Assembly: GCF_048773025.1 (NCBI RefSeq)
Contig: NW_027413956.1
Coordinates: 992,001-1,056,000 of the forward strand
Reading direction: 5' to 3'
Source of the DNA: Camelus bactrianus
Lineage: Eukaryota > Chordata > Mammalia > Artiodactyla > Camelidae
DNA length: 64,000 bases
Part shown: piece after piece, positions 23,956 to 38,772 of the stretch
Numbering within the stretch: position 1 is the stretch's first letter
Layout: each line of letters begins with the position of its first letter
Position numbers and translations under genes: made by a program
Notes under the pieces: generated by a model
What the model saw: only the letters and a program-made list of their open reading frames with translations
The model's database searches: none
What the model was told of the DNA's origin: nothing

Positions 23956-26919
23956 GTTTGAAACAATGTAAATTACTCCTCTATAGGTTAGAACTCGCTC
24001 CAAGAGAATTTTTCTGCGAAAACTGCTTCATTTTTGAAACTGGCGTTTGGAAAATGCTGCAAAATCTGAGAAAATACTTCTAAGTATCAATATTCAATCT
24101 ATTGTGATGAAAGTTCGGTAATCCACATGCTAACAAATCTGTAGTGAATATTTGTCGAATCCATTATGCATGTAGCATGTTCGGAACACGGAATTTCATG
24201 GCCAGGGAGTTTATGTAAATTACCTTTCTCTTGGTTAGAAATCACTCCAAGAGATTTTTCCTGAGAAATCTGCCTGATTTTCGAAACTGTTGTTAGGAAA
24301 ACACTGCGAACTCAGATGAATAGTTTCTCTGTGTAAATATGCTTTGTAGGGTGGATGAAAGTTCGATAATCCGCATGCTAACAACTCTGTAGTGAATATT
24401 TGTCGAATCCGAGATACATGAAGCGTGTTCGGAACACAGAATATCACGGTGAGGGAATCTAAGTAAAATACATGTCTCTTGGGTAGAACTCGCTCCAAGA
24501 GTTTTTTCTGCGAATTCTGCCTCAGTTTCAAAACTGGCATTAGGAAAACGTTTCGAAATATGAGAAAATGCTTCAAAGTGTCAATATGGCTTTTATGGTG
24601 GATGAAAGTTCAGTAATCCTTATGCTAACGACTCTGTAGTGAATATTTGTCGAATCCGTGATGCATGAAGCTTTTTCGGAACACGGAATTTCACGATGAC
24701 GGGTTCTATGTAAATTGCATCTCTATTGGGTAGAACTCGCTCCAAGAGGATTTTTCTGTGAAAACTGCATGATTTAAAAACTGACATTAGGAGAAATCTA
24801 CTAAATCAGAAAAAAATGTCTATGTATAAATATGCATTGTAATGTGGATGAAAGTTCGGTAATACACATGTTCACAACTCATTAAAGAATGTTTGTCGAA
24901 TCCGTGATGCATGTAACGTGTTCAGAACACGGAATGTCACGGTGAGTGAAACTAGGTAAACTACATATCTTTTGTGTAGAACTCGCTCCAAGAGCATTTT
25001 CCTGCCAAATCTGCCTCATTTTCAAACCTGGCATTAAAACTAACTTGTGAAATCTCAGAAAATTCTTCAAAGTGTCAGTAAGCCATGTATGGTGGATGAA
25101 AGTGCTATAATCCACTTGCTAACAACTCTGTAGTGAATATTTGTCGAATCCGATATGAATGTAGCGTGTTCGGAAAACGGAACTTCACGGTGAGCGAATC
25201 CATGTAAATTACATGTCTATTGTTTTGAACCCGCTCCAAGAGTTTTTTGCCGTGAAATCTGCCTCAGTTTCGAATCTGGTGTTTGGAAAGTTCTGTGAAA
25301 TCAGAGAAAATGCTTCTAAGCATCAATATGCCTTGTATTGTGATGAAAGTCCTGTAATCCACATGCAAACAAATCTGTAGAGTATTTTGTCGAAGCCTAT
25401 CTGCATGTAGCGTGTTCGAAACACGGAATTTCACAGCAGGAGAATCTATGAAATTTATATGTCTATTGGGTAGAACACGCTCCAAAAGTTTTTTCCTTAG
25501 GAAACTGCCTGATTTTTGAAACTGCTATAAGGAAAAAGCTGCAAACTAAGAGTTAAAGTTTCTAGGTGTAAATATGCCTTGTATGGTTCATAAAAGTTTT
25601 GTAATACACATGTACACAACTCATTAAAAATGTTTCTCATATCCGTGATTTATGTAGTGTGTTCGGAACACGGAATGTCACGTTGAAGGACACTAAGTAA
25701 ATTACATATCTATTGGTGAGAACCCGCTCCAGGAGCATTTTACTGTAAAATCTACCTCTGTTTGGAAACTGGTGTTATGAAAACGCTGCAAAATCTGAGC
25801 AAAGGCTTTAAGGTGACAATATGTCTTCAATGGTTTATTAAAGATGTGTAATTCACATTCTAACAACTGAGCTGTGAATATTTGTTGAATCCAATGAGCA
25901 CGTAACTTTTTCGGAACAATGAATGTTACGGTGACGGTATCTATGAAAATGGGATGTGTATTGGATCGAACATGCAGCAAGAGAATTTTTCTGCGAAAAT
26001 GCCTGATTTTCGTAATGGACGTAAGGAAAAATCTGCGAAATCTAAGTAAATATTTCTAGGAGTAAATATCCCTTGTATTGTGGTTGAAACATCGGTAATC
26101 CACATGCTCACGGTCATTAAATAATCTTTGTCGAAACCGTGATTAATGTAACGTTTTCGGAACATGGAATGTCTCGGTGAGTGAAACTCAGAAAACAACA
26201 ATTCTACTGGATAGAACTCGCTTGAATTGAATTTTTCAGCGAAAATTTCATGATTTTCGAAACTGGATGTTAGGAAAAACCTGCGAAATCAGAATAAACA
26301 CTTCTAGGTGCAAATATGCCTAGTGTGTTGGATGAAAGTTCGGTAATCCACATGCTCCCACTCATTAAAGAATGTTTGTCGAATTCTTGATGCATGTAAC
26401 GTGTTCGGAATACGGAATGTCATATTGAAGGAAACAATGTAACTTACATGTCTATTGGGTAGAACTCGCTTGAAGAGAATTTTTCTGTGAAATGTGCCTC
26501 ATTTTCAAAACTGCCATTAGGAGAACCCTGTGAAATCTGAGAAAATGCTTCTAAGTGTCAATATGCCTTGAATGGTGAATGAAAGTCCGGTAATCCACAT
26601 GTTAATAACAGTGTAGTTATTATTTTTCAAACCGTGATTCATGGAGCGCTTTTGGAAAACGGAATTTCACTGTAATGAAACAATGTAAATTACAATTCTA
26701 TTGGGTAGAACTAGCTAGAATAGAATTTTTCTGCGAAAATTGCATGATTATCGAATCTGAAGTTTGGAGAAAGCTTCAAAATGAGAGTAAATATTTCTAG
26801 GTGTAAATATGCCTTTATGTTGGAAGAAAGTTCGGTAATCCACATTTTCACAACATATTAAAGAATCTCTTTCTAATCCGTGATGCATATACCGTGTTCG
26901 GAACGTGGAATTTCACGGT
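23956..26919. repeat. HOR copy 9 (class D, end of first ABCD block)
   Basis: Complete 2964 bp copy. Class D marks, shared only with copy 16: gaaactgttgttagg, atgctttgtaggg and gttcgataatcc in m2. Its second half has gaacaatgaatg and ggagtaaatatccct, matching the second half of copy 12. Private marks: aacacggaatttcatgg near 24185 and ttcataaaag near 25587. Confidence 0.95.
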
Positions 26920-29882
26920 GTTTGAAACAATGTAAATTACTCCTCTATAGGTTAGAACTCGCTCCAAGAGAATTTTTCTGCGAAAACTGCTTCATTTTTG
27001 AAACTGGCGTTTGGAAAATGCTGCAAAATCTGAGAAAATACTTCTAAGTATCAATATTCAATCTATTGTGATGAAAGTTCGGAAATCCACATGCTAACAA
27101 ATCTGTAGTGAATATTTGTCGAATCCATTATGCATGTAGCATGTTCGGAACACGGGATTTCATGGCCAGGGAGTTTATGTAAATTACCTTTCTCTTGGTT
27201 AGAAATCACTCCAAGAGATTTTTCCTGAGAAATCTGCCTGATTTTCGAAACTGGTGTTAGGAAAACACTGCGAACTCAGATGAATAGATTCTCTGTGTAA
27301 ATATGCCTTGTAGGGTGGATGAAAGTTCGGTAATCCGCATGCTAACAACTCTGTAGTGAATATTTGTCGAATCCGAGATACATGAAGCGTGTTCGGAACA
27401 CAGAATATCACGGTGAGGGAATCTAAGTAAAATACATGTCTCTTGGGTAGAACTCGCTCCAAGAGATTTTTCTGCGAATTCTGCCTCAGTTTCAAAACTG
27501 GCATTAGGAAAACGTTTCGAAATATGAGAAAATGCTTCAAAGAGTCAATATGGCTTTTATGGTGGATGAAAGTTCAGTAATCCTTATGCTAACGACTCTG
27601 TAGTGAATATTTGTCGAATCCGTGATGCATGAAGCTTTTTCGGAACCCGGAATTTCACGATGACGGGTTCTATGTAAATTGCATTTCTATTGGGTAGAAC
27701 TCGCTCCAAGAGGATTTTTCTGTGAAAACTGCATGATTTAAAAACTGACATTAGGAGAAATCTACTAAATCAGAAAAAAATGTCTATGTATAAATATGCA
27801 TTGTAATGTGGATGAAAGTTCGGTAATACACATGTTCACAACTCATTAAAGAATGTTTGTCGAATCCGTGATGCATGTAACGTGTTCAGAACACGGAATG
27901 TCACGGTGAGTGAAACTAGGTAAACTACATATCTTTTGTGTAGAACTCGCTCCAAGAGCATTTTCCTGCCAAATCTGCCTCATTTTCAAACCTGGCATTA
28001 AAACTAACTTGTGAAATCTCAGAAAATTCTTCAAAGTGTCAGTAAGCCATGTATGGTGGATGAAAGTGCTATAATCCACTTGCTAACAACTCTGTAGTGA
28101 ATATTTGTCGAATCCGATATGAATGTAGCGTGTTCGGAAAACGGAACTTCACGGTGAGCGAATCCATGTAAATTACATGTCTATTGTTTTGAACCCGCTC
28201 CAAGAGTTTTTTGCCGTGAAATCTGCCTCAGTTTCGAATCTGGTGTTGGAAAGTTCTGTGAAATCAGAGAAAATGCTTCTAAGCATCAAGATGCCTTGTA
28301 TTGTGATGAAAGTCCTGTAATCCACATGCAAACAAATCTGTAGAGTAATTTGTCGAAGCCTATCCGCATGTAGCGTGTTCGAAACACGGAATTTCACAGC
28401 AGGAGAATCTATGAAATTTATATGTCTATTGGGTAGAACACGCTCCAAAAGTTTTTTCCTTAGGAAACTGCCTGATTTTTGAAACTGCTATTAGGAAAAA
28501 GCTGCAAACTAAGAGTTAAAGTTTCTAGGTGTAAATATGCCTTGTATGGTTTATGAAAGTTTTGTAATACACATGTACACAACTCATTAAAAATGTTTCT
28601 CATATCCGTGATTTATGTAGTGTGTTCGGAACACGGAATGTCACGTTGAAGGACACTAAGTAAATTACATATCTATTGGTGAGAACCCGCTCCAGGAGCA
28701 TTTTACTGTAAAATCTACCTCTGTTTGGAAACTGGTGTTATGAAAACGCTGCAAAATCTGAGCAAAGGCTTTAAGGTGACAATATGTCTTCAATGGTTTA
28801 TTAAAGATGTGTAATTCACATTCTAACAACTGAGCTGTGAATATTTGTTGAATCCAATGAGCACGTAACTTTTTCGGAACAAGGAATGTTACGGTGACGG
28901 TATCTATGAAAATGGGATGTGTATTGGATCGAACATGCAGCAAGAGAATTTTTCTGCGAAAATGCCTGATTTTCGTAACTGACGTAAGGAAAAATCTGCG
29001 AAATCTAAGTAAATATTTCTAGGTGTAAATATGCCTTGTATTGTGGTTGAAACATCGGTAATCCACATGCTCACGGTCATTAAATAATCTTTGTCGAAAC
29101 CGTGATTAATGTAACGTTTTCGGAACATGGAATGTCTCGGTGAGTGAAACTCAGAAAACAACAATTCTACTGGATAGAACTCGCTTGAATTGAATTTTTC
29201 AGCGAAAATTTCATGATTTTCGAAACTGGATGTTAGGAAAAACCTGCGAAATCAGAATAAACACTTCTAGGTGCAAATATGCCTAGTGTGTTGGATGAAA
29301 GTTCGGTAATCCACATGCTCCCACTCATTAAAGAATGTTTGTCGAATTCTTGATGCATGTAACGTGTTCGGAATACAGAATGTCATATTGAAGGAAACAA
29401 TGTAACTTACATGTCTATTGGGTAGAACTCGCTTGAAGAGTATTTTTCTGCGAAATGTGCCTCATTTTCAAAACTGCCATTAGGAGAACCCTGTGAAATC
29501 TGAGAAAATGCTTCTAAGTGTCAATATGCCTTGAATGGTGAATGAAAGTCCGGTAATCCACATGTTAATAACAGTGTAGTTATTATTTTTCAAACCGTGA
29601 TTCATGGAGCGCTTTTGGAAAACGGAATTTCACTGTAATGAAACAATGTAAATTACAATTCTATTGGGTAGAACTAGCTAGAATAGAATTTTTCTGCGAA
29701 AATTGCATGATTATCGAATCTGAAGTTTGGAGAAAGCTTCAAAATGAGAGTAAATATTTCTAGGTGTAAATATGCCTTTATGTTGGAAGAAAGTTTGGTA
29801 ATCCACAATTTCACAACATATTAAAGAATCTTTTTCTAATCCGTGATGCATATACCGTGTTCGGAACGTGGAATTTCACGGT
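26920..29882. repeat. HOR copy 10 (class A, start of ABC' block)
   Basis: Complete 2963 bp copy, the closest partner of copy 13. Only these two share aacccgg together with gcatttctat in m3/m4 (near 27645-27690) and agagtatttttctgcg in m11 (near 29436). Copies 10 and 13 are exactly three HORs (8890 bp) apart. Confidence 0.95.
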
Positions 29883-32845
29883 GTTTGAAACAATTTAAAT
29901 TACTCCTCTATAGGTTAGAACTCGCTCCAAGAGAATTTTTCTGCGAAAACTGCTTCATTTTTAAACTGGCGTTTGGAAAATGCTGCAAAATCTGAGAAAA
30001 TACTTCTAAGTATCAATATTCAATCTATTGTGATGAAAGTTCGGAAATCCACATGCTAACAAATCTGTAGTGAATATTTGTCGAATCCATTATGCATGTA
30101 GCATGTTTGGAACACGGGATTTCATGGCCAGGGAGTTTATGTAAATTACCTTTCTCTTGGTTAGAAATCACTCCAAGAGATTTTTCCTGAGAAATCTGCC
30201 TGATTTTCGAAACTTGGTTTAGGAAAACACTGCGAACTCTGATGAATAGTTTCTCTTTGTAAATATGCCTTGTAGGGTGGATGAAAGTTCGGTAATCCGC
30301 ATGCTAACAACTCTGTAGTGAATATTTGTCGAATCCGAGATACATGAAGCGTGTTCGGAACACAGAATATCACGGTGAGGGAATCTAAGTAAAATACATG
30401 TCTCTTGGGTAGAACTCGCTCCAAGAGATTTTTCTGCGAATTCTGCCTCAGTTTCAAAACTGGCATTAGGAAAACGTTTTGAAATATGAGAAAATGCTTC
30501 AAAGTGTCAATATGGCTTTTATGGTGGATGAAAGTTCAGTAATCCTTATGCTAACGACTCTGTAGTGAATATTTGTCGAATCCGTGATGCATGAAGCTTT
30601 TTCGGAACACGGAATTTCACGATGACGGGTTCTATGTAAATTGCATCTCTATTGGGTAGAACTCGCTCCAAGAGGATTTTTCTGTGAAAACTGCATGATT
30701 TAAAAACTGACATTAGGAGAAATCTACTAAATCAGAAAAAAATGTCTATGTATAAATATGCATTGTAATGTGGATGAAAGTTCGGTAATACACATGTTCA
30801 CAACTCATTAAAGAATGTTTGTCGAATCCGTGATGCATGTAACGTGTTCAGAACACGGAATGTCACGGTGAGTGAAACTAGGTAAACTACATATCTTTTG
30901 TGTAGAACTCGCTCCAAGAGCATTTTCCTGCCAAATCTGCCTCATTTTCAAACCTGGCATTAAAACTAACTTGTGAAATCTCAGAAAATTCTTCAAAGTG
31001 TCAGTAAGCCATGTATGGTGGATGAAAGTGCTATAATCCACTTGCTAACAACTCTGTAGTGAATATTTGTCGAATCCGATATGAATGTAGCGTGTTCGGA
31101 AAACGGAACTTCACGGTGAGCGAATCCATGTAAATTACATGTCTATTGTTTTGAACCCGCTCCAAGAGTTTTTTGCCGTGAAATCTGCCTCAGTTTCGAA
31201 TCTGGTGTTTGGAAAGTTCTGTGAAATCAGAGAAAATGCTTCTAAGCATCAATATGCCTTGTATTGTGATGAAAGTCCTGTAATCCACATGCAAACAAAT
31301 CTGTAGAGTATTTTGTCGAAGCCTATCTGCATGTAGCGTGTTCGAAACACGGAATTTCACAGCAGGAGAATCTATGAAATTTATATGTCTATTGGGTAGA
31401 ACACGCTCCAAAAGTTTTTTCCTTAGGAAACTGCCTGATTTTTGAAACTGCTATAAGGAAAAAGCTGCAAACTAAGAGTTAAAGTTTCTAGGTGTAAATA
31501 TGCCTTGTATGGTTCATGAAAGTTTTGTAATACACATGTACACAACTCATTAAAAATGTTTCTCATATCCGTGATTTATGTAGTGTGTTCGGAACACGGA
31601 ATGTCACGTTGAAGGACACTAAGTAAATTACATATCTATTGGTGAGAACCCGCTCCAGGAGCATTTTACTGTAAAATCTACCTCTGTTTGGAAACTGGTG
31701 TTATGAAAACGCTGCAAAATCTGAGCAAAGGCTTTAAGGTGACAATATGTCTTCAATGGTTTATTAAAGATGTGTAATTCACATTCTAACAACTGAGCTG
31801 TGAATATTTGTTGAATCCAATGAGCACGTAACTTTTTCGGAACAAGGAATGTTACGGTGACGGTATCTATGAAAATGGGATGTGTATTGGATCGAACATG
31901 CAGCAAGAGAATTTTTCTGCGAAAATGCCTGATTTTCGTAACTGACGTAAGGAAAAATCTGCGAAATCTAAGTAAATATTTCTAGGAGTAAATATCCCTT
32001 GTATTGTGGTTGAAACATCGGTAATCCACATGCTCACGGTCATTAAATAATCTTTGTCGAAACCGTGATTAATGTAACGTTTTCGGAACATGGAATGTCT
32101 CGGTGAGTGAAACTCAGAAAACAACAATTCTACTGGATAGAACTCGCTTGAATTGAATTTTTCAGCGAAAATTTCATGATTTTCGAAACTGGATGTTAGG
32201 AAAAACCTGCGAAATCAGAATAAACACTTCTAGGTGCAAATATGCCTAGTGTGTTGGATGAAAGTTCGGTAATCCACATGCTCCCACTCATTAAAGAATG
32301 TTTGTCGAATTCTTGATGCATGTAACGTGTTCGGAATACAGAATGTCATATTGAAGGAAACAATGTAACTTACATGTCTATTGGGTAGAACTCGCTTGAA
32401 GAGAATTTTTCTGTGAAATGTGCCTCATTTTCAAAACTGCCATTAGGAGAACCCTGTGAAATCTGAGAAAATGCTTCTAAGTGTCAATATGCCTTGAATG
32501 GTGAATGAAAGTCCGGTAATCCACATGTTAATAACAGTGTAGTTATTATTTTTCAAACCGTGATTCATGGAGCGCTTTTGGAAAACGGAATTTCACTGTA
32601 ATGAAACAATGTAAATTACAATTCTATTGGGTAGAACTAGCTAGAATAGAATTTTTCTGCGAAAATTGCATGATTATCGAATCTGAAGTTTGGAGAAAGC
32701 TTCAAAATGAGAGTAAATATTTCTAGGTGTAAATATGCCTTTATGTTGGAAGAAAGTTCGGTAATCCACATTTTCACAACATATTAAAGAATCTCTTTCT
32801 AATCCGTGATACATATACCGTGTTCGGAACGTGGAATTTCACGGT
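29883..32845. repeat. HOR copy 11 (class B)
   Basis: Complete 2963 bp copy with the class B signature: caatttaaat, tttttaaactgg and gaatagtttctctttg. In m12 it shares cgtgatacat with copy 7. In m9 it combines cgtaactgac (as in 4, 6, 7, 10, 13) with ggagtaaatatccct (as in 1, 3, 5, 9, 12, 16-21), so it is mosaic within one monomer. Confidence 0.95.
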
Positions 32846-35809
32846 GTTTGAAACAATGTAAATTACTCCTCTATAGGTTAGAACTCGCTCCAAGAGAATT
32901 TTTCTGCGAAAACTGCTTCATTTTTGAAACTGGCGTTTGGAAAATGCTGCAAAATCTGAGAAAATACTTCTAAGTATCAATATTCAATCTATTGTGATGA
33001 AAGTTCGGAAATCCACATGCTAACAAATCTGTAGTGAATATTTGTCGAATCCATTATGCATGTAGCATGTTTGGATCACGGGATTTCATGGCCAGGGAGT
33101 TTATGTAAATTACTTTTCTCTTGGTTAGAAATCACTCCAAGAGATTTTTCCTGAGAAATCTGCCTGATTTTCGAAACTTGGTTTAGGAAAACACTGCGAA
33201 CTCTGATGAATAGTTTCTCTGTGTAAATATGCCTTGTAGGGTGGATGAAAGTTCGGTAATCCGCATGCTAACAACTCTGTAGTGAATATTTGTCGAATCC
33301 GAGATACATGAAGCGTGTTCGGAACACAGAATATCACGGTGAGGGAATCTAAGTAAAATACATGTCTCTTGGGTAGAACTCGCTCCAAGAGATTTTTCTG
33401 CGAATTCTGCCTCAGTTTCAAAACTGGCATTAGGAAAACGTTTTGAAATATGAGAAAATGCTTCAAAGTGTCAATATGGCTTTTATGGTGGATGAAAGTT
33501 CAGTAATCCTTATGCTAACGACTCTGTAGTGAATATTTGTCGAATCCGTGATGCATGAAGCTTTTTCGGAACACGGAATTTCACGATGACGGGTTCTATG
33601 TAAATTGCATCTCTATTGGGTAGAACTCGCTCCAAGAGGATTTTTCTGTGAAAACTGCATGATTTAAAAACTGACATTAGGAGAAATCTACTAAATCAGA
33701 AAAAAATGTCTATGTATAAATATGCATTGTAATGTGGATGAAAGTTCGGTAATACACATGTTCACAACTCATTAAAGAATGTTTGTCGAATCCGTGATGC
33801 ATGTAACGTGTTCAGAACACGGAATGTCACGGTGAGTGAAACTAGGTAAACTACATATCTTTTGTGTAGAACTCGCTCCAAGAGCATTTTCCTGCCAAAT
33901 CTGCCTCATTTTCAAACCTGGCATTAAAACTAACTTGTGAAATCTCAGAAAATTCTTCAAAGTGTCAGTAAGCCATGTATGGTGGATGAAAGTGCTATAA
34001 TCCACTTGCTAACAACTCTGTAGTGAATATTTGTCGAATCCGATATGAATGTAGCGTGTTCGGAAAACGGAACTTCACGGTGAGCGAATCCATGTAAATT
34101 ACATGTCTATTGTTTTGAACCCGCTCCAAGAGTTTTTTGCCGTGAAATCTGCCTCAGTTTCGAATCTGGTGTTTGGAAAGTTCTGTGAAATCAGAGAAAA
34201 TGCTTCTAAGCATCAATATGCCTTGTATTGTGATGAAAGTCCTGTAATCCACATGCAAACAAATCTGTAGAGTATTTTGTCGAAGCCTATCTGCATGTAG
34301 CGTGTTCGAAACACGGAATTTCACAGCAGGAGAATCTATGAAATTTATATGTCTATTGGGTAGAACACGCTCCAAAAGTTTTTTCCTTAGGAAACTGCCT
34401 GATTTTTGAAACTGCTATAAGGAAAAAGCTGCAAACTAAGAGTTAAAGTTTCTAGGTGTAAATATGCCTTGTATGGTTCATGAAAGTTTTGTAATACACA
34501 TGTACACAACTCATTAAAAATGTTTCTCATATCCGTGATTTATGTAGTGTGTTCGGAACACGGAATGTCACGTTGAAGGACACTAAGTAAATTACATATC
34601 TATTGGTGAGAACCCGCTCCAGGAGCATTTTACTGTAAAATCTACCTCTGTTTGGAAACTGGTGTTATGAAAACGCTGCAAAATCTGAGCAAAGGCTTTA
34701 AGGTGACAATATGTCTTCAATGGTTTATTAAAGATGTGTAATTCACATTCTAACAACTGAGCTGTGAATATTTGTTGAATCCAATGAGCACGTAACTTTT
34801 TCGGAACAATGAATGTTACGGTGACGGTATCTATGAAAATGGGATGTGTATTGGATCGAACATGCAGCAAGAGAATTTTTCTGCGAAAATGCCTGATTTT
34901 CGTAATGGACGTAAGGAAAAATCTGCGAAATCTAAGTAAATATTTCTAGGAGTAAATATCCCTTGTATTGTGGTTGAAACATCGGTAATCCACATGCTCA
35001 CGGTCATTAAATAATCTTTGTCGAAACCGTGATTAATGTAACGTTTTCGGAACATGGAATGTCTCGGTGAGTGAAACTCAGAAAACAACAATTCTACTGG
35101 ATAGAACTCGCTTGAATTGAATTTTTCAGCGAAAATTTCATGATTTTCGAAACTGGATGTTAGGAAAAACCTGCGAAATCAGAATAAACACTTCTAGGTG
35201 CAAATATGCCTAGTGTGTTGGATGAAAGTTCGGTAATCCACATGCTCCCACTCATTAAAGAATGTTTGTCGAATTCTTGATGCATGTAACGTGTTCGGAA
35301 TACGGAATGTCATATTGAAGGAAACAATGTAACTTACATGTCTATTGGGTAGAACTCGCTTGAAGAGAATTTTTCTGTGAAATGTGCCTCATTTTCAAAA
35401 CTGCCATTAGGAGAACCCTGTGAAATCTGAGAAAATGCTTCTAAGTGTCAATATGCCTTGAATGGTGAATGAAAGTCCGGTAATCCACATGTTAATAACA
35501 GTGTAGTTATTATTTTTCAAACCGTGATTCATGGAGCGCTTTTGGAAAACGGAATTTCACTGTAATGAAACAATGTAAATTACAATTCTATTGGGTAGAA
35601 CTAGCTAGAATAGAATTTTTCTGCGAAAATTGCATGATTATCGAATCTGAAGTTTGGAGAAAGCTTCAAAATGAGAGTAAATATTTCTAGGTGTAAATAT
35701 GCCTTTATGTTGGAAGAAAGTTCGGTAATCCACATTTTCACAACATATTAAAGAATCTCTTTCTAATCCGTGATGCATATACCGTGTTCGGAACGTGGAA
35801 TTTCACGGT
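32846..35809. repeat. HOR copy 12 (C front / D back mosaic)
   Basis: Complete 2964 bp copy. m1-m3 match class C (tttggatcacgg near 33070, gaaacttggtttagg with tttctctgtg). From m6 on it lacks the class C marks and carries agtattttgtcg, gaacaatgaatg and cgtaatggac, as in class D copy 9. A single exchange between m3 and m6 would explain the switch. Confidence 0.93.
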
Positions 35810-38772
35810 GTTTGAAACAATGTAAATTACTCCTCTATAGGTTAGAACTCGCTCCAAGAGAATTTTTCTGCGAAAACTGCTTCATTTTTGAAACTGGCGT
35901 TTGGAAAATGCTGCAAAATCTGAGAAAATACTTCTAAGTATCAATATTCAATCTATTGTGATGAAAGTTCGGAAATCCACATGCTAACAAATCTGTAGTG
36001 AATATTTGTCGAATCCATTATGCATGTAGCATGTTCGGAACACGGGATTTCATGGCCAGGGAGTTTATGTAAATTACCTTTCTCTTGGTTAGAAATCACT
36101 CCAAGAGATTTTTCCTGAGAAATCTGCCTGATTTTCGAAACTGGTGTTAGGAAAACACTGCGAACTCAGATGAATAGATTCTCTGTGTAAATATGCCTTG
36201 TAGGGTGGATGAAAGTTCGGTAATCCGCATGCTAACAACTCTGTAGTGAATATTTGTCGAATCCGAGATACATGAAGCGTGTTCGGAACACAGAATATCA
36301 CGGTGAGGGAATCTAAGTAAAATACATGTCTCTTGGGTAGAACTCGCTCCAAGAGATTTTTCTGCGAATTCTGCCTCAGTTTCAAAACTGGCATTAGGAA
36401 AACGTTTCGAAATATGAGAAAATGCTTCAAAGAGTCAATATGGCTTTTATGGTGGATGAAAGTTCAGTAATCCTTATGCTAACGACTCTGTAGTGAATAT
36501 TTGTCGAATCCGTGATGCATGAAGCTTTTTCGGAACCCGGAATTTCACGATGACGGGTTCTATGTAAATTGCATTTCTATTGGGTAGAACTCGCTCCAAG
36601 AGGATTTTTCTGTGAAAACTGCATGATTTAAAAACTGACATTAGGAGAAATCTACTAAATCAGAAAAAAATGTCTATGTATAAATATGCATTGTAATGTG
36701 GATGAAAGTTCGGTAATACACATGTTCACAACTCATTAAAGAATGTTTGTCAAATCCGTGATGCATGTAACGTGTTCAGAACACGGAATGTCACGGTGAG
36801 TGAAACTAGGTAAACTACATATCTTTTGTGTAGAACTCGCTCCAAGAGCATTTTCCTGCCAAATCTGCCTCATTTTCAAACCTGGCATTAAAACTAACTT
36901 GTGAAATCTCAGAAAATTCTTCAAAGTGTCAGTAAGCCATGTATGGTGGATGAAAGTGCTATAATCCACTTGCTAACAACTCTGTAGTGAATATTTGTCG
37001 AATCCGATATGAATGTAGCGTGTTCGGAAAACGGAACTTCACGGTGAGCGAATCCATGTAAATTACATGTCTATTGTTTTGAACCCGCTCCAAGAGTTTT
37101 TTGCCGTGAAATCTGCCTCAGTTTCGAATCTGGTGTTGGAAAGTTCTGTGAAATCAGAGAAAATGCTTCTAAGCATCAAGATGCCTTGTATTGTGATGAA
37201 AGTCCTGTAATCCACATGCAAACAAATCTGTAGAGTAATTTGTCGAAGCCTATCCGCATGTAGCGTGTTCGAAACACGGAATTTCACAGCAGGAGAATCT
37301 ATGAAATTTATATGTCTATTGGGTAGAACACGCTCCAAAAGTTTTTTCCTTAGGAAACTGCCTGATTTTTGAAACTGCTATTAGGAAAAAGCTGCAAACT
37401 AAGAGTTAAAGTTTCTAGGTGTAAATATGCCTTGTATGGTTTATGAAAGTTTTGTAATACACATGTACACAACTCATTAAAAATGTTTCTCATATCCGTG
37501 ATTTATGTAGTGTGTTCGGAACACGGAATGTCACGTTGAAGGACACTAAGTAAATTACATATCTATTGGTGAGAACCCGCTCCAGGAGCATTTTACTGTA
37601 AAATCTACCTCTGTTTGGAAACTGGTGTTATGAAAACGCTGCAAAATCTGAGCAAAGGCTTTAAGGTGACAATATGTCTTCAATGGTTTATTAAAGATGT
37701 GTAATTCACATTCTAACAACTGAGCTGTGAATATTTGTTGAATCCAATGAGCACGTAACTTTTTCGGAACAAGGAATGTTACGGTGACGGTATCTATGAA
37801 AATGGGATGTGTATTGGATCGAACATGCAGCAAGAGAATTTTTCTGCGAAAATGCCTGATTTTCGTAACTGACGTAAGGAAAAATCTGCGAAATCTAAGT
37901 AAATATTTCTAGGTGTAAATATGCCTTGTATTGTGGTTGAAACATCGGTAATCCACATGCTCACGGTCATTAAATAATCTTTGTCGAAACCGTGATTAAT
38001 GTAACGTTTTCGGAACATGGAATGTCTCGGTGAGTGAAACTCAGAAAACAACAATTCTACTGGATAGAACTCGCTTGAATTGAATTTTTCAGCGAAAATT
38101 TCATGATTTTCGAAACTGGATGTTAGGAAAAACCTGCGAAATCAGAATAAACACTTCTAGGTGCAAATATGCCTAGTGTGTTGGATGAAAGTTCGGTAAT
38201 CCACATGCTCCCACTCATTAAAGAATGTTTGTCGAATTCTTGATGCATGTAACGTGTTCGGAATACAGAATGTCATATTGAAGGAAACAATGTAACTTAC
38301 ATGTCTATTGGGTAGAACTCGCTTGAAGAGTATTTTTCTGCGAAATGTGCCTCATTTTCAAAACTGCCATTAGGAGAACCCTGTGAAATCTGAGAAAATG
38401 CTTCTAAGTGTCAATATGCCTTGAATGGTGAATGAAAGTCCGGTAATCCACATGTTAATAACAGTGTAGTTATTATTTTTCAAACCGTGATTCATGGAGC
38501 GCTTTTGGAAAACGGAATTTCACTGTAATGAAACAATGTAAATTACAATTCTATTGGGTAGAACTAGCTAGAATAGAATTTTTCTGCGAAAATTGCATGA
38601 TTATCGAATCTGAAGTTTGGAGAAAGCTTCAAAATGAGAGTAAATATTTCTAGGTGTAAATATGCCTTTATGTTGGAAGAAAGTTTGGTAATCCACAATT
38701 TCACAACATATTAAAGAATCTTTTTCTAATCCGTGATGCATATACCGTGTTCGGAACGTGGAATTTCACGGT
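35810..38772. repeat. HOR copy 13 (class A, start of second ABCD block)
   Basis: Complete 2963 bp copy, nearly the same as copy 10 (shared aacccgg, gcatttctat and agagtatttttctgcg). Private mark: tttgtcaaatccg near 36747, a CpG to CpA change. Confidence 0.95.

Larger units (their letters stand above)
15066..26919. repeat. Super-HOR block ABCD (copies 6-9), 11854 bp
   Basis: Four successive HOR copies carry the A, B, C and D diagnostic variants in that order. The order recurs at 35810-47662 and, shortened, at 26920-35809. Confidence 0.8.
26920..35809. repeat. Super-HOR block ABC' (copies 10-12), 8890 bp
   Basis: The order is A, B, then one copy with a class C front and a class D back. This equals an ABCD block that lost one HOR length by an exchange between the middles of C and D. 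Confidence 0.75.
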
